Positions 25,569-34,196 of a stretch of 64,000 bases of DNA are shown here, in pieces. Every line of letters begins with the position of its first letter. The first letter of the stretch is position 1. The stretch lies in NCBI GenBank assembly GCA_020161365.1, contig JAIUNU010000006.1, positions 186,001-250,000 on the forward strand. Direction: 5' to 3'. The notes under the pieces were generated by a model. That model saw only the letters and a program-made list of their open reading frames with translations. It was not told the DNA's origin and ran no database searches. Made by a program: the position numbers and the translations under genes. Source of the stretch: Pseudomonadota bacterium (lineage in GTDB: Bacteria; Pseudomonadota; Alphaproteobacteria; Caulobacterales; Caulobacteraceae).

Positions 25569-26858
25569 TCAGAGTTCCGCCTCGCCGTCGCCTTTGATGC
25601 GACGCACCTGAGCCCCGCAGGCGCCCAGCTTCTCTTCGAGACGCTCGAAACCCCGGTCCAGGTGATAGATGCGGCTGACCGTGGTCTCGCCGCGCGCGAC
25701 GAGGCCGGCGATCACCAGGCTGACCGAAGCGCGCAGATCTGTGGCCATCACCTCGGCGCCTTCCAGCTGCTCGACGCCGCGCACCCGCGCCTCGCCGCCC
25801 GACACCGAGATGTCGGCGCCCAGGCGCATCAGCTCCGGGGCGTGCATGAACCGGTTCTCGAAGATGGTCTCGCGGATCCGGCTCTCGCCCTTGGCCGTCG
25901 TCATCAGGGCCATGAACTGGGCCTGCAGGTCGGTGGCGAACCCGGGGAACGGCGCGGTCTCAATGTCGACGGCGTCGAGGCGCTGGCCATCGCGACGGAT
26001 GATGCACCCGTCAGCCGTCTCCTCAACGCCCGCGCCGGCCTCCTTGAGCTTTTCAAGCAGCGCGTCGATCAGACCCGGGCGGGCGTTGCTGAGGCGGACC
26101 TCGCCGCCCGCCATGGCGGCGGCTACCGCATAGGTGCCCATCTCGATCCGGTCCGGGATGACCGCGTGGGTCGCGCCGTGCAGGCGCGGAACGCCCGTGA
26201 TCGTCACGGTGGGTGTGCCTGCGCCCTCGACCTTTGCGCCCATGGCGTTAAGGCACTCCTGGAGGTCGACGAGCTCCGGCTCGCAGGCGGCGTTGTGGAT
26301 CACGGAGACGCCATCGGCCAGCACAGCGGCCAGCATGGCGTGCTCGGTGGCGCCGACCGACACGAACGGGAACGTGATCTCCGCCCCCTTCAGGCCGCGA
26401 GGGGCCTGGGCGTAGACATAGCCCTCGTGCAGATCGATCTTGGCGCCCAGCGCCTCGATGGCCTGCAGGTGCAGATCGACGGGACGAGCCCCGATCGTGC
26501 AGCCGCCCGGCAGCGAGACCTTGGCCTGGCCGGAGCGCGCCACCAGCGGGCCCAGCACGTTGAACGAGGCGCGCATCTGGCGGACCAGATCATAGGGCGC
26601 AAAGCCGCTGGTGATCTCCGGCGCGTGCAGCAGCGTCTGCTGACCATCCGGGCCATCGCTCTCGGTCACCTGCACGCCAAGGCGCGTCAGCAGCTTGCCC
26701 AGGAAGCGGGTGTCGGCCAGACGCGGCATGTTGGTCAGGCGCAGCGGCTCGTCGGTGAGCAGGCTGGCCGCCATCAGCTTGATGGCCGAGTTCTTGGCGC
26801 CGCTGACCGGGATCGTCCCGTTCAACTGCGCGCCGCCGATGATGGCGATGCGATCCAT
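25569..26858 (-). CDS. murA: UDP-N-acetylglucosamine 1-carboxyvinyltransferase
   Basis: 429 residues. MurA adds enolpyruvate to UDP-GlcNAc, the first committed step of peptidoglycan synthesis. The catalytic Cys that fosfomycin alkylates is present as Cys120 in GGCTIGARP; the catalytic-site segment [13 protein letters not shown] and [16 protein letters not shown] near the end are also typical. The gene starts the murA-DUF2948 operon. Confidence 0.98.
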   Translation of the reverse strand: MDRIAIIGGAQLNGTIPVSGAKNSAIKLMAASLLTDEPLRLTNMPRLADTRFLGKLLTRLGVQVTESDGPDGQQTLLHAPEITSGFAPYDLVRQMRASFNVLGPLVARSGQAKVSLPGGCTIGARPVDLHLQAIEALGAKIDLHEGYVYAQAPRGLKGAEITFPFVSVGATEHAMLAAVLADGVSVIHNAACEPELVDLQECLNAMGAKVEGAGTPTVTITGVPRLHGATHAVIPDRIEMGTYAVAAAMAGGEVRLSNARPGLIDALLEKLKEAGAGVEETADGCIIRRDGQRLDAVDIETAPFPGFATDLQAQFMALMTTAKGESRIRETIFENRFMHAPELMRLGADISVSGGEARVRGVEQLEGAEVMATDLRASVSLVIAGLVARGETTVSRIYHLDRGFERLEEKLGACGAQVRRIKGDGEAEL

Positions 26859-26954
26859 TAAGGTCCCTCGAACGCGCGGGGTGGGGACGCCGCGCGGTCC
26901 ACATGTGAGGCGCGCGTTCTATCCGTTGCAAGAGGGCTTGCAAGGCCCCGCCGC

Positions 26955-27404
26955 TTAAATCGGCGCGGAGAGATCGTAAGGACGCTCGTCGGGCCAGAAC
27001 AGCGCGTGGGTCGTGCTGGCGAGGTCGATCGCCACCTGGGCCAGATCGAGCGCCTTGCGAACCGCCGCGAGCCCATCCTCACCGAACGCAGCCTTGCCGC
27101 TTTCGGTGTCGAACGGGCCGTCGTCGCCCGCGAGCCTCACCGCAACGGCCCATCCGGCGCCGCCCGGATTCGGGAACGGCGCGGACAAGGAGACGGTCAG
27201 CATCCGCCGCTCCCCGGTCCCGTGAGTTATCCCCAGCAAGTTTCGAACATCGTTATATGGCTGCGGCGCGGCTTCGGCCGCCGTGATCGCCGCGTCGTCC
27301 TCGCCAGAATCCTTGCGGGCTGCGGCTTTTCGCTTCCTGAGATTGGTTCGGAGGGCCTCCGCGAGCTTGGCCTCGCGGGCCATCTTGTCGTCGTTGATCG
27401 CCAT
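26955..27404 (-). CDS. Conserved hypothetical protein with basic helical N-terminus
   Basis: 149 residues from ATG at 27404. The N-terminus (MAREAKLAEALRTNLRKRKAAARK) is a charged helix, followed by an Ala-rich linker and a compact C-terminal domain with LLGITHGTGERRMLTVSL and a tail rich in aromatic residues. No signal peptide. I do not recognise the family. The longer frame to 27551 runs into tRNA-Thr and was rejected. Confidence 0.6.
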   Translation of the reverse strand: MAINDDKMAREAKLAEALRTNLRKRKAAARKDSGEDDAAITAAEAAPQPYNDVRNLLGITHGTGERRMLTVSLSAPFPNPGGAGWAVAVRLAGDDGPFDTESGKAAFGEDGLAAVRKALDLAQVAIDLASTTHALFWPDERPYDLSAPI

Positions 27405-27494
27405 GTTCCGGGGGTGCGGCGACAAAGTTGTTCGGTCAAGACGATTTTGGGCTTGGCGTTCGCGATTCTCCTCGCTATACGCCCCCTCCTCGTC

Positions 27495-27569
<75 letters not shown>

Positions 27570-27570
27570 T

Positions 27571-27604
27571 GGAGACCCAAAGCAAATCAGTGCTTTGGGT
27601 CTCC
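27571..27604. repeat. 13-base perfect hairpin directly after tRNA-Thr
   Basis: GGAGACCCAAAGC pairs with GCTTTGGGTCTCC around an 8-base loop, one base after the tRNA. There is no T run, so it is not a classical terminator; it may serve 3' processing, termination by another route, or be a remnant of an element end. Confidence 0.6.
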
Positions 27605-28112
27605 GCCATTCCCGACGAGAGCATCATCCAAATCGCTCCAGTAAGCACATAGTAAGCAGGCGTGGTTTTGACGCCGCGTGGGCGCGCTTGCCCACGCCAA
27701 TCGTCTCGCGAAGCGCGGGGCAAAAGTTTGCTTTTTCCGAACTTGCACGCTTGGGCTTGAGCGCACGATCTTCGCCATGCCCCCTGCTCTCACGTGCTGA
27801 GAAGCAAGGCGCTTTGCTCACTCAGTGAGGCTCGTCGCGAGTTCGCTGCCGACCGGACCAAGGCGGCGTTCGGTGAGCAACCTGCGGCTGGCGCGGACTA
27901 CAAATTTGATCGTAGACCTCAACGGTTCCCATGGCGGGTGCGAACGTCTCCGACTCCGCCGCGTCCTGCTACGCGGTTACGAAAAGAGTCATCGATGACC
28001 GCGTTTCCGTTCTCAACAGCCACGAACAACTGCTGGCATGGCGCGTCCTGGCGTCCGCACGGGGGCGGCGCAAAGCCAGAACCCGGCCACCTGATGGGTC
28101 ACAACCGGAACA
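27605..28112. other. No recognisable gene between tRNA-Thr and the chemoreceptor remnant
   Basis: About 500 bases. Short open frames exist on both strands, but none has a ribosome site, a recognisable domain or convincing codon use. The stretch looks like decayed DNA at the edge of the accessory region. No integrase motif or second copy of the tRNA end was seen. Confidence 0.5.
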
Positions 28113-28400
28113 AAGCTGCGGCGCTGTCAGATCTCAATAAGCCGCGCACTTGCTAGAGTGGCGAGATTGGGCGCACTGCTCAATGTCGGGGCTGGGGCCC
28201 ATCGCGCCTTCAGAACTCGCGCCAGTGGGAGCCAGCGCCGCCGTTGGATACAAGTCTTGTAGGCTCCGATGTCGGCCTGCACTGAAGGTGCGGCCGGCTT
28301 GCCAACGCCCCCTGAGCGCTCCGACCGATTTTGAAGTGACCGACCTATCGGTCCAGCCCCTTGGCCTGGTGACTTAGGTTGGCGGCGGCCGCTGTGGCCT
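28113..28400. repeat. Direct repeat, copy A (chemoreceptor 3' end)
   Basis: Aligns without gaps to 54463-54750 over 288 bases. In the better conserved 240 bases (28161-28400 against 54511-54750), 197 match by hand count, about 82 percent. It covers the receptor tail and its downstream flank. The match stops abruptly at 28400, two bases before the trehalase stop codon. Confidence 0.85.
28210..28400 (-). pseudogene. C-terminal remnant of a methyl-accepting chemotaxis protein
   Basis: The minus strand reads in one frame through 63 codons homologous to the last 63 of the receptor at 54560: ATAAAANLSHQAKGL, then an in-frame TAG (28347-28345) where the intact gene has CAA, then [17 protein letters not shown] and the terminal HWREF. 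The 5' part of the gene is missing; its place is taken by the trehalase gene. It even keeps the xWxxF tail used for CheR/CheB docking. Clearly non-functional. Confidence 0.85.
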
Positions 28401-28401
28401 T

Positions 28402-30144
28402 CTACGGTGTGTGCGCCATTGATGACGCACATGAGCCCAACGCCTGAACTCCCATTGACGTGAGCTCGGCGCCATTGGAGCCCATCGAAACGAACTTCTG
28501 CGTGACGCCGTTCGTCCAGCCAAACCCGTCCTGAGTGGGGTACTCCCCTCCGCCACCGGGCCGGATCATCTCCAGATCATACTTCTCGAGCATACGCCCA
28601 CTGGCGCAGTACTCGCGCTCGACCGTTTTAACCCAGCGGATAGCAATATCTGCCGCGATCGAGCGCTCGCCGTATCGACGGAGCCCAGAGACGGCGATCC
28701 ACTGCAGAGGAGCCCACCCATTTGGCATATCCCACTGCTGGCCTGTTTCGAGCCTGGTTGTCCTGAGCCCTCCTGGCGCAATTAGCTCCGCCTTGACAGT
28801 GCCAGCGACAAGTCTGGCCCTCTCCGAATTGGGAAGACCGACAAACAGTGGGTAGAGCGTTGCGGCGCTTAAGCGATCAGTACGCTGACCTCGACGCCAT
28901 TGATAATCCAGATACGCTCGCCGCTCCTGATCCCAAAGGTAGAGATCGATCGCCCTGGCCCTCCGCCGCGCTTGATCAGCGTAGGTAGCGACACACGTGC
29001 TCTCGCCTAACCTCGCGCACGCACCGGCAATTGCACGCTCTAGTCCAAAAAGTAAGCTATTCAGATCGACCGGTACAATTTCGGTTGTTTGGATTGAGGA
29101 AAGCGTCTTCCCATCCTTCAGCCACCGCGATGAATAGTCCCATCCGCTTTCGGCCCCAGCTCGTAAATCGCGAAAGACTGTTTCGGGCGGCCGGCCGCTA
29201 ACCGCCGCAGTCTCAATGTCCTCGCGGTAGGATTCCTCCCGGGGCGTTGCGCGGTCGTCAAAGTAACGATTCAGTATTTCGCCATTGGGCGTCCGCACGA
29301 CGCGCCGAAACGCTTCCCCCGGCTTCAACGTCGATGCGCCGTCCATCCAAAACGCGTGCTCGCGGCGCATTTGCGCCAGCCGCCGCCGCAGAGTCTCTGC
29401 GTCCCTCGCCTTCGACAAATCGACCATCGCAAAGAAGAATGGCGGCTGCGAGCGGCTGAGATAGTAAGTACGAGCCCCATTGGGGACATGACCATATCGA
29501 GAGATAAGATCGCCAAAGTCGTCGATCATATTCTCAACCAGGTCATCACGCCCATCGACCTGCAAACCCAACATTGTGAAGTAGCTATCCCAGTAATAAA
29601 TCTCTCGGAATCGCCCTCCTGGGACAACGAATGGCTTGGCCATCTGGAGTTCCGAACCACCGGGACGAGGGACAACAGGTTTTCGGGTAAGATGGGGCCA
29701 CAAAGACGAGATATGACGCTTCAACGCGGCGCGGCGCATTTCGAGCGACGAAACTTTCGCATGCGCGTCGTCAGGTAGGTCAAAATTATCGAGGACAAAC
29801 TGCTTGAGCTCAGCATCGCTCAAGGCATCGCGGCTGACATAGTCGGCCATGATTGTACTAGACGAGCGCTTCGGGACCGCGTCCACAAACGTCTTGCTAT
29901 CCTCGAAAATTCGCCGTTTTTGAACCTGATGGAAAAGAGGCCCATAGAGGTCAGCAGGCGTTGAGACCGTTGAGACAGTTGTCTCTCTTGCAAAGGCTGG
30001 CTGCGTAAGCGCTGGCAGCACGATCGCGCCACTGAGCCAAGTCAAGAAGAGGCCGGCTCCAATCCAATCGACTCGCCTCTTCCCATCCGAATGCTTGCTG
30101 CCTGATCGCCAAACACTGCGCCGTGTAGGGTTTGGCTTGGCCAT
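28402..30144 (-). CDS. Exported trehalase, GH37
   Basis: 580 residues. It hydrolyses alpha,alpha-trehalose to two glucose. Both trehalase signatures are present (PGGRFREIYYWDSY and QWDMPNGWAP). Catalytic candidates matching E. coli TreA are the Asp in ESGWDYSSRW and Glu534 in GGGGEYPTQDGF. A long basic start and a hydrophobic stretch ending ALTQPAFA indicate export to the periplasm. It is the last gene of the sigma/receptor locus, but a hairpin at 30164 may separate it. Its stop codon is two bases from the chemoreceptor remnant, so its exact C-terminus may come from that junction; the conserved core is intact. Confidence 0.92.
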   Translation of the reverse strand: MAKPNPTRRSVWRSGSKHSDGKRRVDWIGAGLFLTWLSGAIVLPALTQPAFARETTVSTVSTPADLYGPLFHQVQKRRIFEDSKTFVDAVPKRSSSTIMADYVSRDALSDAELKQFVLDNFDLPDDAHAKVSSLEMRRAALKRHISSLWPHLTRKPVVPRPGGSELQMAKPFVVPGGRFREIYYWDSYFTMLGLQVDGRDDLVENMIDDFGDLISRYGHVPNGARTYYLSRSQPPFFFAMVDLSKARDAETLRRRLAQMRREHAFWMDGASTLKPGEAFRRVVRTPNGEILNRYFDDRATPREESYREDIETAAVSGRPPETVFRDLRAGAESGWDYSSRWLKDGKTLSSIQTTEIVPVDLNSLLFGLERAIAGACARLGESTCVATYADQARRRARAIDLYLWDQERRAYLDYQWRRGQRTDRLSAATLYPLFVGLPNSERARLVAGTVKAELIAPGGLRTTRLETGQQWDMPNGWAPLQWIAVSGLRRYGERSIAADIAIRWVKTVEREYCASGRMLEKYDLEMIRPGGGGEYPTQDGFGWTNGVTQKFVSMGSNGAELTSMGVQALGSCASSMAHTP

Positions 30145-30163
30145 CGATAGCTCCAGAAAATAC

Positions 30164-30189
30164 CCTCGCTCCGGCGGACCGGAGCGAGG
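30164..30189 (-). terminator. Hairpin terminator or attenuator before trehalase
   Basis: An 11-base perfect stem CCTCGCTCCGG/CCGGAGCGAGG with a 4-base loop; on the minus strand it is followed by GTATTTTC. It lies between the esterase stop (30270) and the trehalase start (30144), so trehalase may be expressed less than the upstream genes or from its own promoter. Confidence 0.65.
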
Positions 30190-30269
30190 TGAGTTGAGGA
30201 GGAAGGAAAGTGGCGCGGCTTTTAGAGCGCCAAAGCAGGTTTCGGGGAGCGAATTTCCCCATCGAAAGC

Positions 30270-31637
30270 CTATTGAACTGCGTCAGCAGAAGGCTTGCGG
30301 CCCGTTTCGACCCAACTGCGAAGCGCATTCCAGGCCGCTGCTGTTTGCGCAGGCGTAAAGCCGCAGTGCGTGTAGCCCTCCTGGCCGCCTGGGAGGGGAG
30401 CCTTCGTGGGGGGCACGGCGTAGGCGGCTAGAAAATCTGAGGCGCCAGCCTTGGCCACAGCCTTTGAGAAGGCTTGCTCCTGCGAATAGGGCACAAGGGA
30501 GTCGATGCTATTATGCATCGTCACCAGCGGCGTTTTCAAACGACCACTCGCAGTGTGCCAGCGCGCTAGGTAGCTCAGCGCGGCTGGATCAGCCTTTACC
30601 CGCTGCACCCCGGCGTTGATGGCTTTGGCCTCTTCGGGGCTCATATCCGGCGTGGAGAAGTCACGGCCCTCGTTATCATAAACCCACCCACCAGCCGTGG
30701 CCGTCAGATCCTCCGAGGCGAGCGCAGCGGTCACAAGCGGATAGGCGAGCGACGCTGCGTCATACTCAAAGCCGCCGATCGTCGTGACCTGTCGAACAAT
30801 TCGGGCCTCTGGTCCCTGGGGGTTCTTCTGCGCGGCCGCCCAAAGCGCCAGGGGCGGCCCGGCCATCTTCATCATCTGACCAAACACATAGAATTGAGCC
30901 GCAGCCCCTTTAATCAGCGCCGGGGGCTCGGGCTTGATCACGTTTTTCCGCAGATCCGCCTCCGCATAGGCGTAAGGCGTGCCGCGCGTTAGATAAGTAT
31001 AGGCCGCGCGCATGTCATAAAGCCGCGCCAGCAACTCCGTCCAACTGTTGACGACGCCACAACGCGCCAGCCCCCCAGCAAACGCCTCCGGCTTGGCCTC
31101 AAGGAGTGCGACAACAATACCGCCGCCCATGGAGTCGCCCGACACATAAATCCGCTTCGCGCCAAGCTGAGCGGCCAGATCGCGGAGACGAAGGGTGTTT
31201 ACCGCCCCCGTCTCTACGCCCAGACCAGCCTTATCGTAGGCGCTGTGCCCGACGACAAAACCTTGTTCATAGGCGTCTTTCAGTAACCCCGGCTTCTCAA
31301 CAGGGTCGTCAGCCACCTCCACAGGCGTGCCAGGAGCCGTATAGCCATGCGCATAGACGAGGCCATCGCCATTCCAACTTGCCGGGATGGCGAGCGCAAA
31401 TTGAGCGCCCTGGATTTTCCCACCAAGAACGACGCCGCCATCTGAGCGCTTGCGAGCCTTGACGTCTGTCGCCCCCGCAGAGGTTGCTTTCTGCACAAGA
31501 GTTTCGGGCCAAGAGGCGTCTCTTCTCTCAACGGCTGGCCTCACCATTGACGCCTCGGCCCAACAGGGGGCGGCGATAGCGCTCAGCATCAGCGGGGCCA
31601 GGCCAGCGACAAGGCGCGACCGGAACGACCGGGTCAT
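30270..31637 (-). CDS. Exported alpha/beta hydrolase (esterase-like), paralogue 1
   Basis: 455 residues with a Sec signal peptide ending near PCWA-EA. The nucleophile is Ser169 in GDSMGG; the probable catalytic His is in GYTHCGF near the C-terminus, with an Asp before it in SIDSLVPY. It is a full-length paralogue of the protein at 34193: same length, same Ser position, same GYTHCGF tail. Likely a periplasmic esterase or acyl hydrolase; the substrate is unknown. Its start overlaps the stop of the next upstream hydrolase gene by four bases. Confidence 0.8.
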   Translation of the reverse strand: MTRSFRSRLVAGLAPLMLSAIAAPCWAEASMVRPAVERRDASWPETLVQKATSAGATDVKARKRSDGGVVLGGKIQGAQFALAIPASWNGDGLVYAHGYTAPGTPVEVADDPVEKPGLLKDAYEQGFVVGHSAYDKAGLGVETGAVNTLRLRDLAAQLGAKRIYVSGDSMGGGIVVALLEAKPEAFAGGLARCGVVNSWTELLARLYDMRAAYTYLTRGTPYAYAEADLRKNVIKPEPPALIKGAAAQFYVFGQMMKMAGPPLALWAAAQKNPQGPEARIVRQVTTIGGFEYDAASLAYPLVTAALASEDLTATAGGWVYDNEGRDFSTPDMSPEEAKAINAGVQRVKADPAALSYLARWHTASGRLKTPLVTMHNSIDSLVPYSQEQAFSKAVAKAGASDFLAAYAVPPTKAPLPGGQEGYTHCGFTPAQTAAAWNALRSWVETGRKPSADAVQ

Positions 31638-32707
31638 CGATTTCTCCGTTTTGATTGTGATGCTCTCGGCGGCTCAGAGCCCAACCAGCGGTCGAAGAAG
31701 CGGCTGATCAGTTGGTAGGCCTCCATCGACTCCGGCATTCCTGGCCAAACAAAGAAGGCGTGCGGCAACCCGTCGAATATTTGAAGCTCGCTCTGGACGC
31801 CGGCGGCCGAGAGGCGGCGATGCGCCAAGGTCAGCGCACTGACAGCGAAATCTCTGCCGCCAGCAAGCAGAAGGGTCGGCGGCATCGAGGCGGTCTCAAT
31901 GTTGGATAAAAGCGGATAGGCCTGGGGATCGCTGGCGGCGACCCCAGCCATGTAGGCGGTCGGAAGGGTGTTGGGCAGCGGCGGGAGATCGTGGCTTCCA
32001 TCGCTTTTCACCACGCCCGAAAGATAGGGGCTGTCACCCGAATAGGGCGCGCCCGTCCCGCAGAGAGTGCCAATTGCGCCAGGCCGCGGCAGGCCTTGCT
32101 TTCGGATCCATGACACGGCTTGCGCGGTGATGATCCCGCCCGCTGAGCAACCGTAGATGCCAATGTTCTTGGCCGGATAGCGCTTCAAAAGCGCCTTGTA
32201 GACTGCGGCGACGTCTTCAGAGGCCGCAGGATAGGCGTGCTCAGGCGCGAGACGATAATCAACCGTCACTACACGCACACGCATCATCGCTGCGATGGGT
32301 ATCGCCTCGACGAGCGCCCCACTCCCAGCCCCCCACATGAAGGCGCCGCCATGAACGTTGATAAGGACCCGAGCCTGGTTGCGACGCCCCGCCCCGTTCA
32401 CAGGCTCCACACTCATGACCGCGACGCCATTGAGCGTCTCAGGCGTTTCACGAACCTGGAACACTTTGCGCATCTCGCCTAACCGAGCATCGTTAAAAGC
32501 TCCGAAGAAGGCGCGTTGGCGAGCCAGATCTCCTTTGAAATCGGGGGCGGAAGCGGCGTCTATGCGCCCTAAAACAGTCCGCGCCTCAGTGCTGAGTTGA
32601 TTTGACGGCGGCAGCCTGCTCAGACGACCAAAATCATCGGCCCCTGCAACCTGCGCATATATTGCGGCCGTAGCAGCGACTATGAACGCTATGCCCCGTG
32701 CGATCAT
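31634..32707 (-). CDS. Exported alpha/beta hydrolase, hormone-sensitive-lipase type esterase
   Basis: 357 residues with an N-terminal signal (ending near QVAGA). The oxyanion motif HGG (119-121, followed by AFMWGAG) and nucleophile Ser188 in GCSAGG define the HSL/family IV esterases; the Asp is in LAGGRDF and the His in GLPHAF. It is not closely related to the two 455-residue hydrolases nearby. These enzymes remove short to medium acyl groups, consistent with de-acylation of a sugar ester in the periplasm (inference). Confidence 0.85.
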   Translation of the reverse strand: MIARGIAFIVAATAAIYAQVAGADDFGRLSRLPPSNQLSTEARTVLGRIDAASAPDFKGDLARQRAFFGAFNDARLGEMRKVFQVRETPETLNGVAVMSVEPVNGAGRRNQARVLINVHGGAFMWGAGSGALVEAIPIAAMMRVRVVTVDYRLAPEHAYPAASEDVAAVYKALLKRYPAKNIGIYGCSAGGIITAQAVSWIRKQGLPRPGAIGTLCGTGAPYSGDSPYLSGVVKSDGSHDLPPLPNTLPTAYMAGVAASDPQAYPLLSNIETASMPPTLLLAGGRDFAVSALTLAHRRLSAAGVQSELQIFDGLPHAFFVWPGMPESMEAYQLISRFFDRWLGSEPPRASQSKRRNR

Positions 32708-32900
32708 GATCGCGCCTGTTGAGCTCGAACTCGTCGCACGCCTGGTGAAGCAAACGGGTCCTCGATCACAAATGAAGCGGCTCTATGGCGATTGGTCTGT
32801 TCCCCAGACCATCCGGAACGGGGATATCCCTCATCGCCGCTTTGTTTGTCGACGATCGGCGACTGGAATAAGCCTTGAGACCGTGCGCGGGTTCGTTGCA

Positions 32901-34196
32901 TCAGGCGACCCCACCCGCTCGCGCTATACGCCCCAAGAGCTCAGCACTCGGCTTCACGGTGCGTTTGAAGGTCTGCCGATCTACAGCAACAAGACCATAT
33001 TTCGGGCCATAGCCGGAAAGCCATTCGAAGTTATCCAGCAGCGACCAATGGATATAGCCGAGCACCGGAACGCCGGCGTCCCTTGCGTCCAAAACTGACT
33101 TTACGGCCGCCGGAATAAACCTCGCGCGTTCCGCATCATCGCTGGTATCGATGCCATTTTCGGTGACCAGGATCGGCTTGCCCGTCGCGCCATGGACATA
33201 GCGGACCACATTACCAACAGCGGCCGGGAACCATTCCATCCCATTCGCCCGCCGCGGGACGTCCTTTGGCGCAGGAACCGATCGTTCCGGACCAATATAG
33301 TCGCGGCCATAAACCTGTACGCCGATAAAATCATCGTCCTTTGCGGCGGCAAAAAACGCGCCGTAAACATCGGCGCGCTTTCGCTCTATGGCGCTGTTAG
33401 ACGTGACGGGCGCCTCATCGGGCACCGCCAGACTGAGACCGACGCGAAGCATAGCCCTGTGCGATTTTATCGCCTCTCGGGCCAGTCTGTGCGCCTCGAT
33501 AACATTCGGGATCATCGGTCGCGGATCCTTATCCCCCATCAGCAATGAGAACTGATCGGATCCACTGGCTTTCGCCGCCGCGGCGAGACACGCCGTCATT
33601 TTGGTTTGAAAGGCCTCAGGCGGCGGCGCGATTGACCAGCGCCCGCCCAAAGCAAGGTTGGGCTCATTGAAGGTTAAGGCGTAGGCGATGCGCTCTGCCA
33701 GGGCGGAAGCTGCAAAGTCACAGAACCGACTAAAGAGCGCCGGGGCCTCGGCGTTTTCCCATCCTCCCTGCGCAGCGAACCAGCGCGGGGTCGTGAAATG
33801 GTTGAAGGTGACAACGGCGGATAGCCCAAGCTCAAGGCAGTAGTCGGCCATCCGCACATAGTGATCAAGGGATGCTTGGCTAAACTGCCCCTTGGCCGGT
33901 TCGATCCGAGACCATTCGATGGAAAAACGATACGTGTTCAGCCCCAGGGCTTTGACGATCGCAATATCTTCTCGCCACCGATGGAAGCTGTCGCAGGCGT
34001 CACCTGAGGGCTCAGCGAACACCGTCGGCGACACCTGCTCGAGCAGCCACATATCCGAGTTGATGTTGCTACCTTCGACCTGATGGCCCGCTGTAGCGGC
34101 GCCCCACAGAAACGAAGGCGGCAAAGGCTTAGCCCTTGCCGTCGAAGCCGCGGCGGCCAGAGCCAGACTCAAGACTGAGCGACGATCGACGCTCAA
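32901..34196 (-). CDS. Exported glycoside hydrolase family 1 beta-glycosidase
   Basis: 431 residues. The GH1 acid/base Glu178 is in FNEPN and the nucleophile Glu346 in VTENGID; SFLWGAATAGHQVEG near the start is typical. The first 22 residues (DRRSVLSLALAAAASTARA) form an export signal with a twin-arginine-like motif, unusual because most bacterial GH1 enzymes are cytoplasmic. It would cleave a beta-linked glucose or related sugar in the periplasm. Its start overlaps the stop of the upstream esterase gene by four bases; a 193-base gap separates it from the esterase downstream. Confidence 0.9.
   Translation of the reverse strand: MSVDRRSVLSLALAAAASTARAKPLPPSFLWGAATAGHQVEGSNINSDMWLLEQVSPTVFAEPSGDACDSFHRWREDIAIVKALGLNTYRFSIEWSRIEPAKGQFSQASLDHYVRMADYCLELGLSAVVTFNHFTTPRWFAAQGGWENAEAPALFSRFCDFAASALAERIAYALTFNEPNLALGGRWSIAPPPEAFQTKMTACLAAAAKASGSDQFSLLMGDKDPRPMIPNVIEAHRLAREAIKSHRAMLRVGLSLAVPDEAPVTSNSAIERKRADVYGAFFAAAKDDDFIGVQVYGRDYIGPERSVPAPKDVPRRANGMEWFPAAVGNVVRYVHGATGKPILVTENGIDTSDDAERARFIPAAVKSVLDARDAGVPVLGYIHWSLLDNFEWLSGYGPKYGLVAVDRQTFKRTVKPSAELLGRIARAGGVA

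Noticed and set aside
27605..28112. Possible integrase remnant after tRNA-Thr
   Set aside because: A frame with GHLMGHN looked vaguely like a tyrosine recombinase end, but no catalytic Arg/His/Tyr pattern could be aligned.
32682..33098. 138-codon plus-strand frame
   Set aside because: It runs antisense through the esterase start and the GH1 end; both of those have strong catalytic motifs, and this frame has none.
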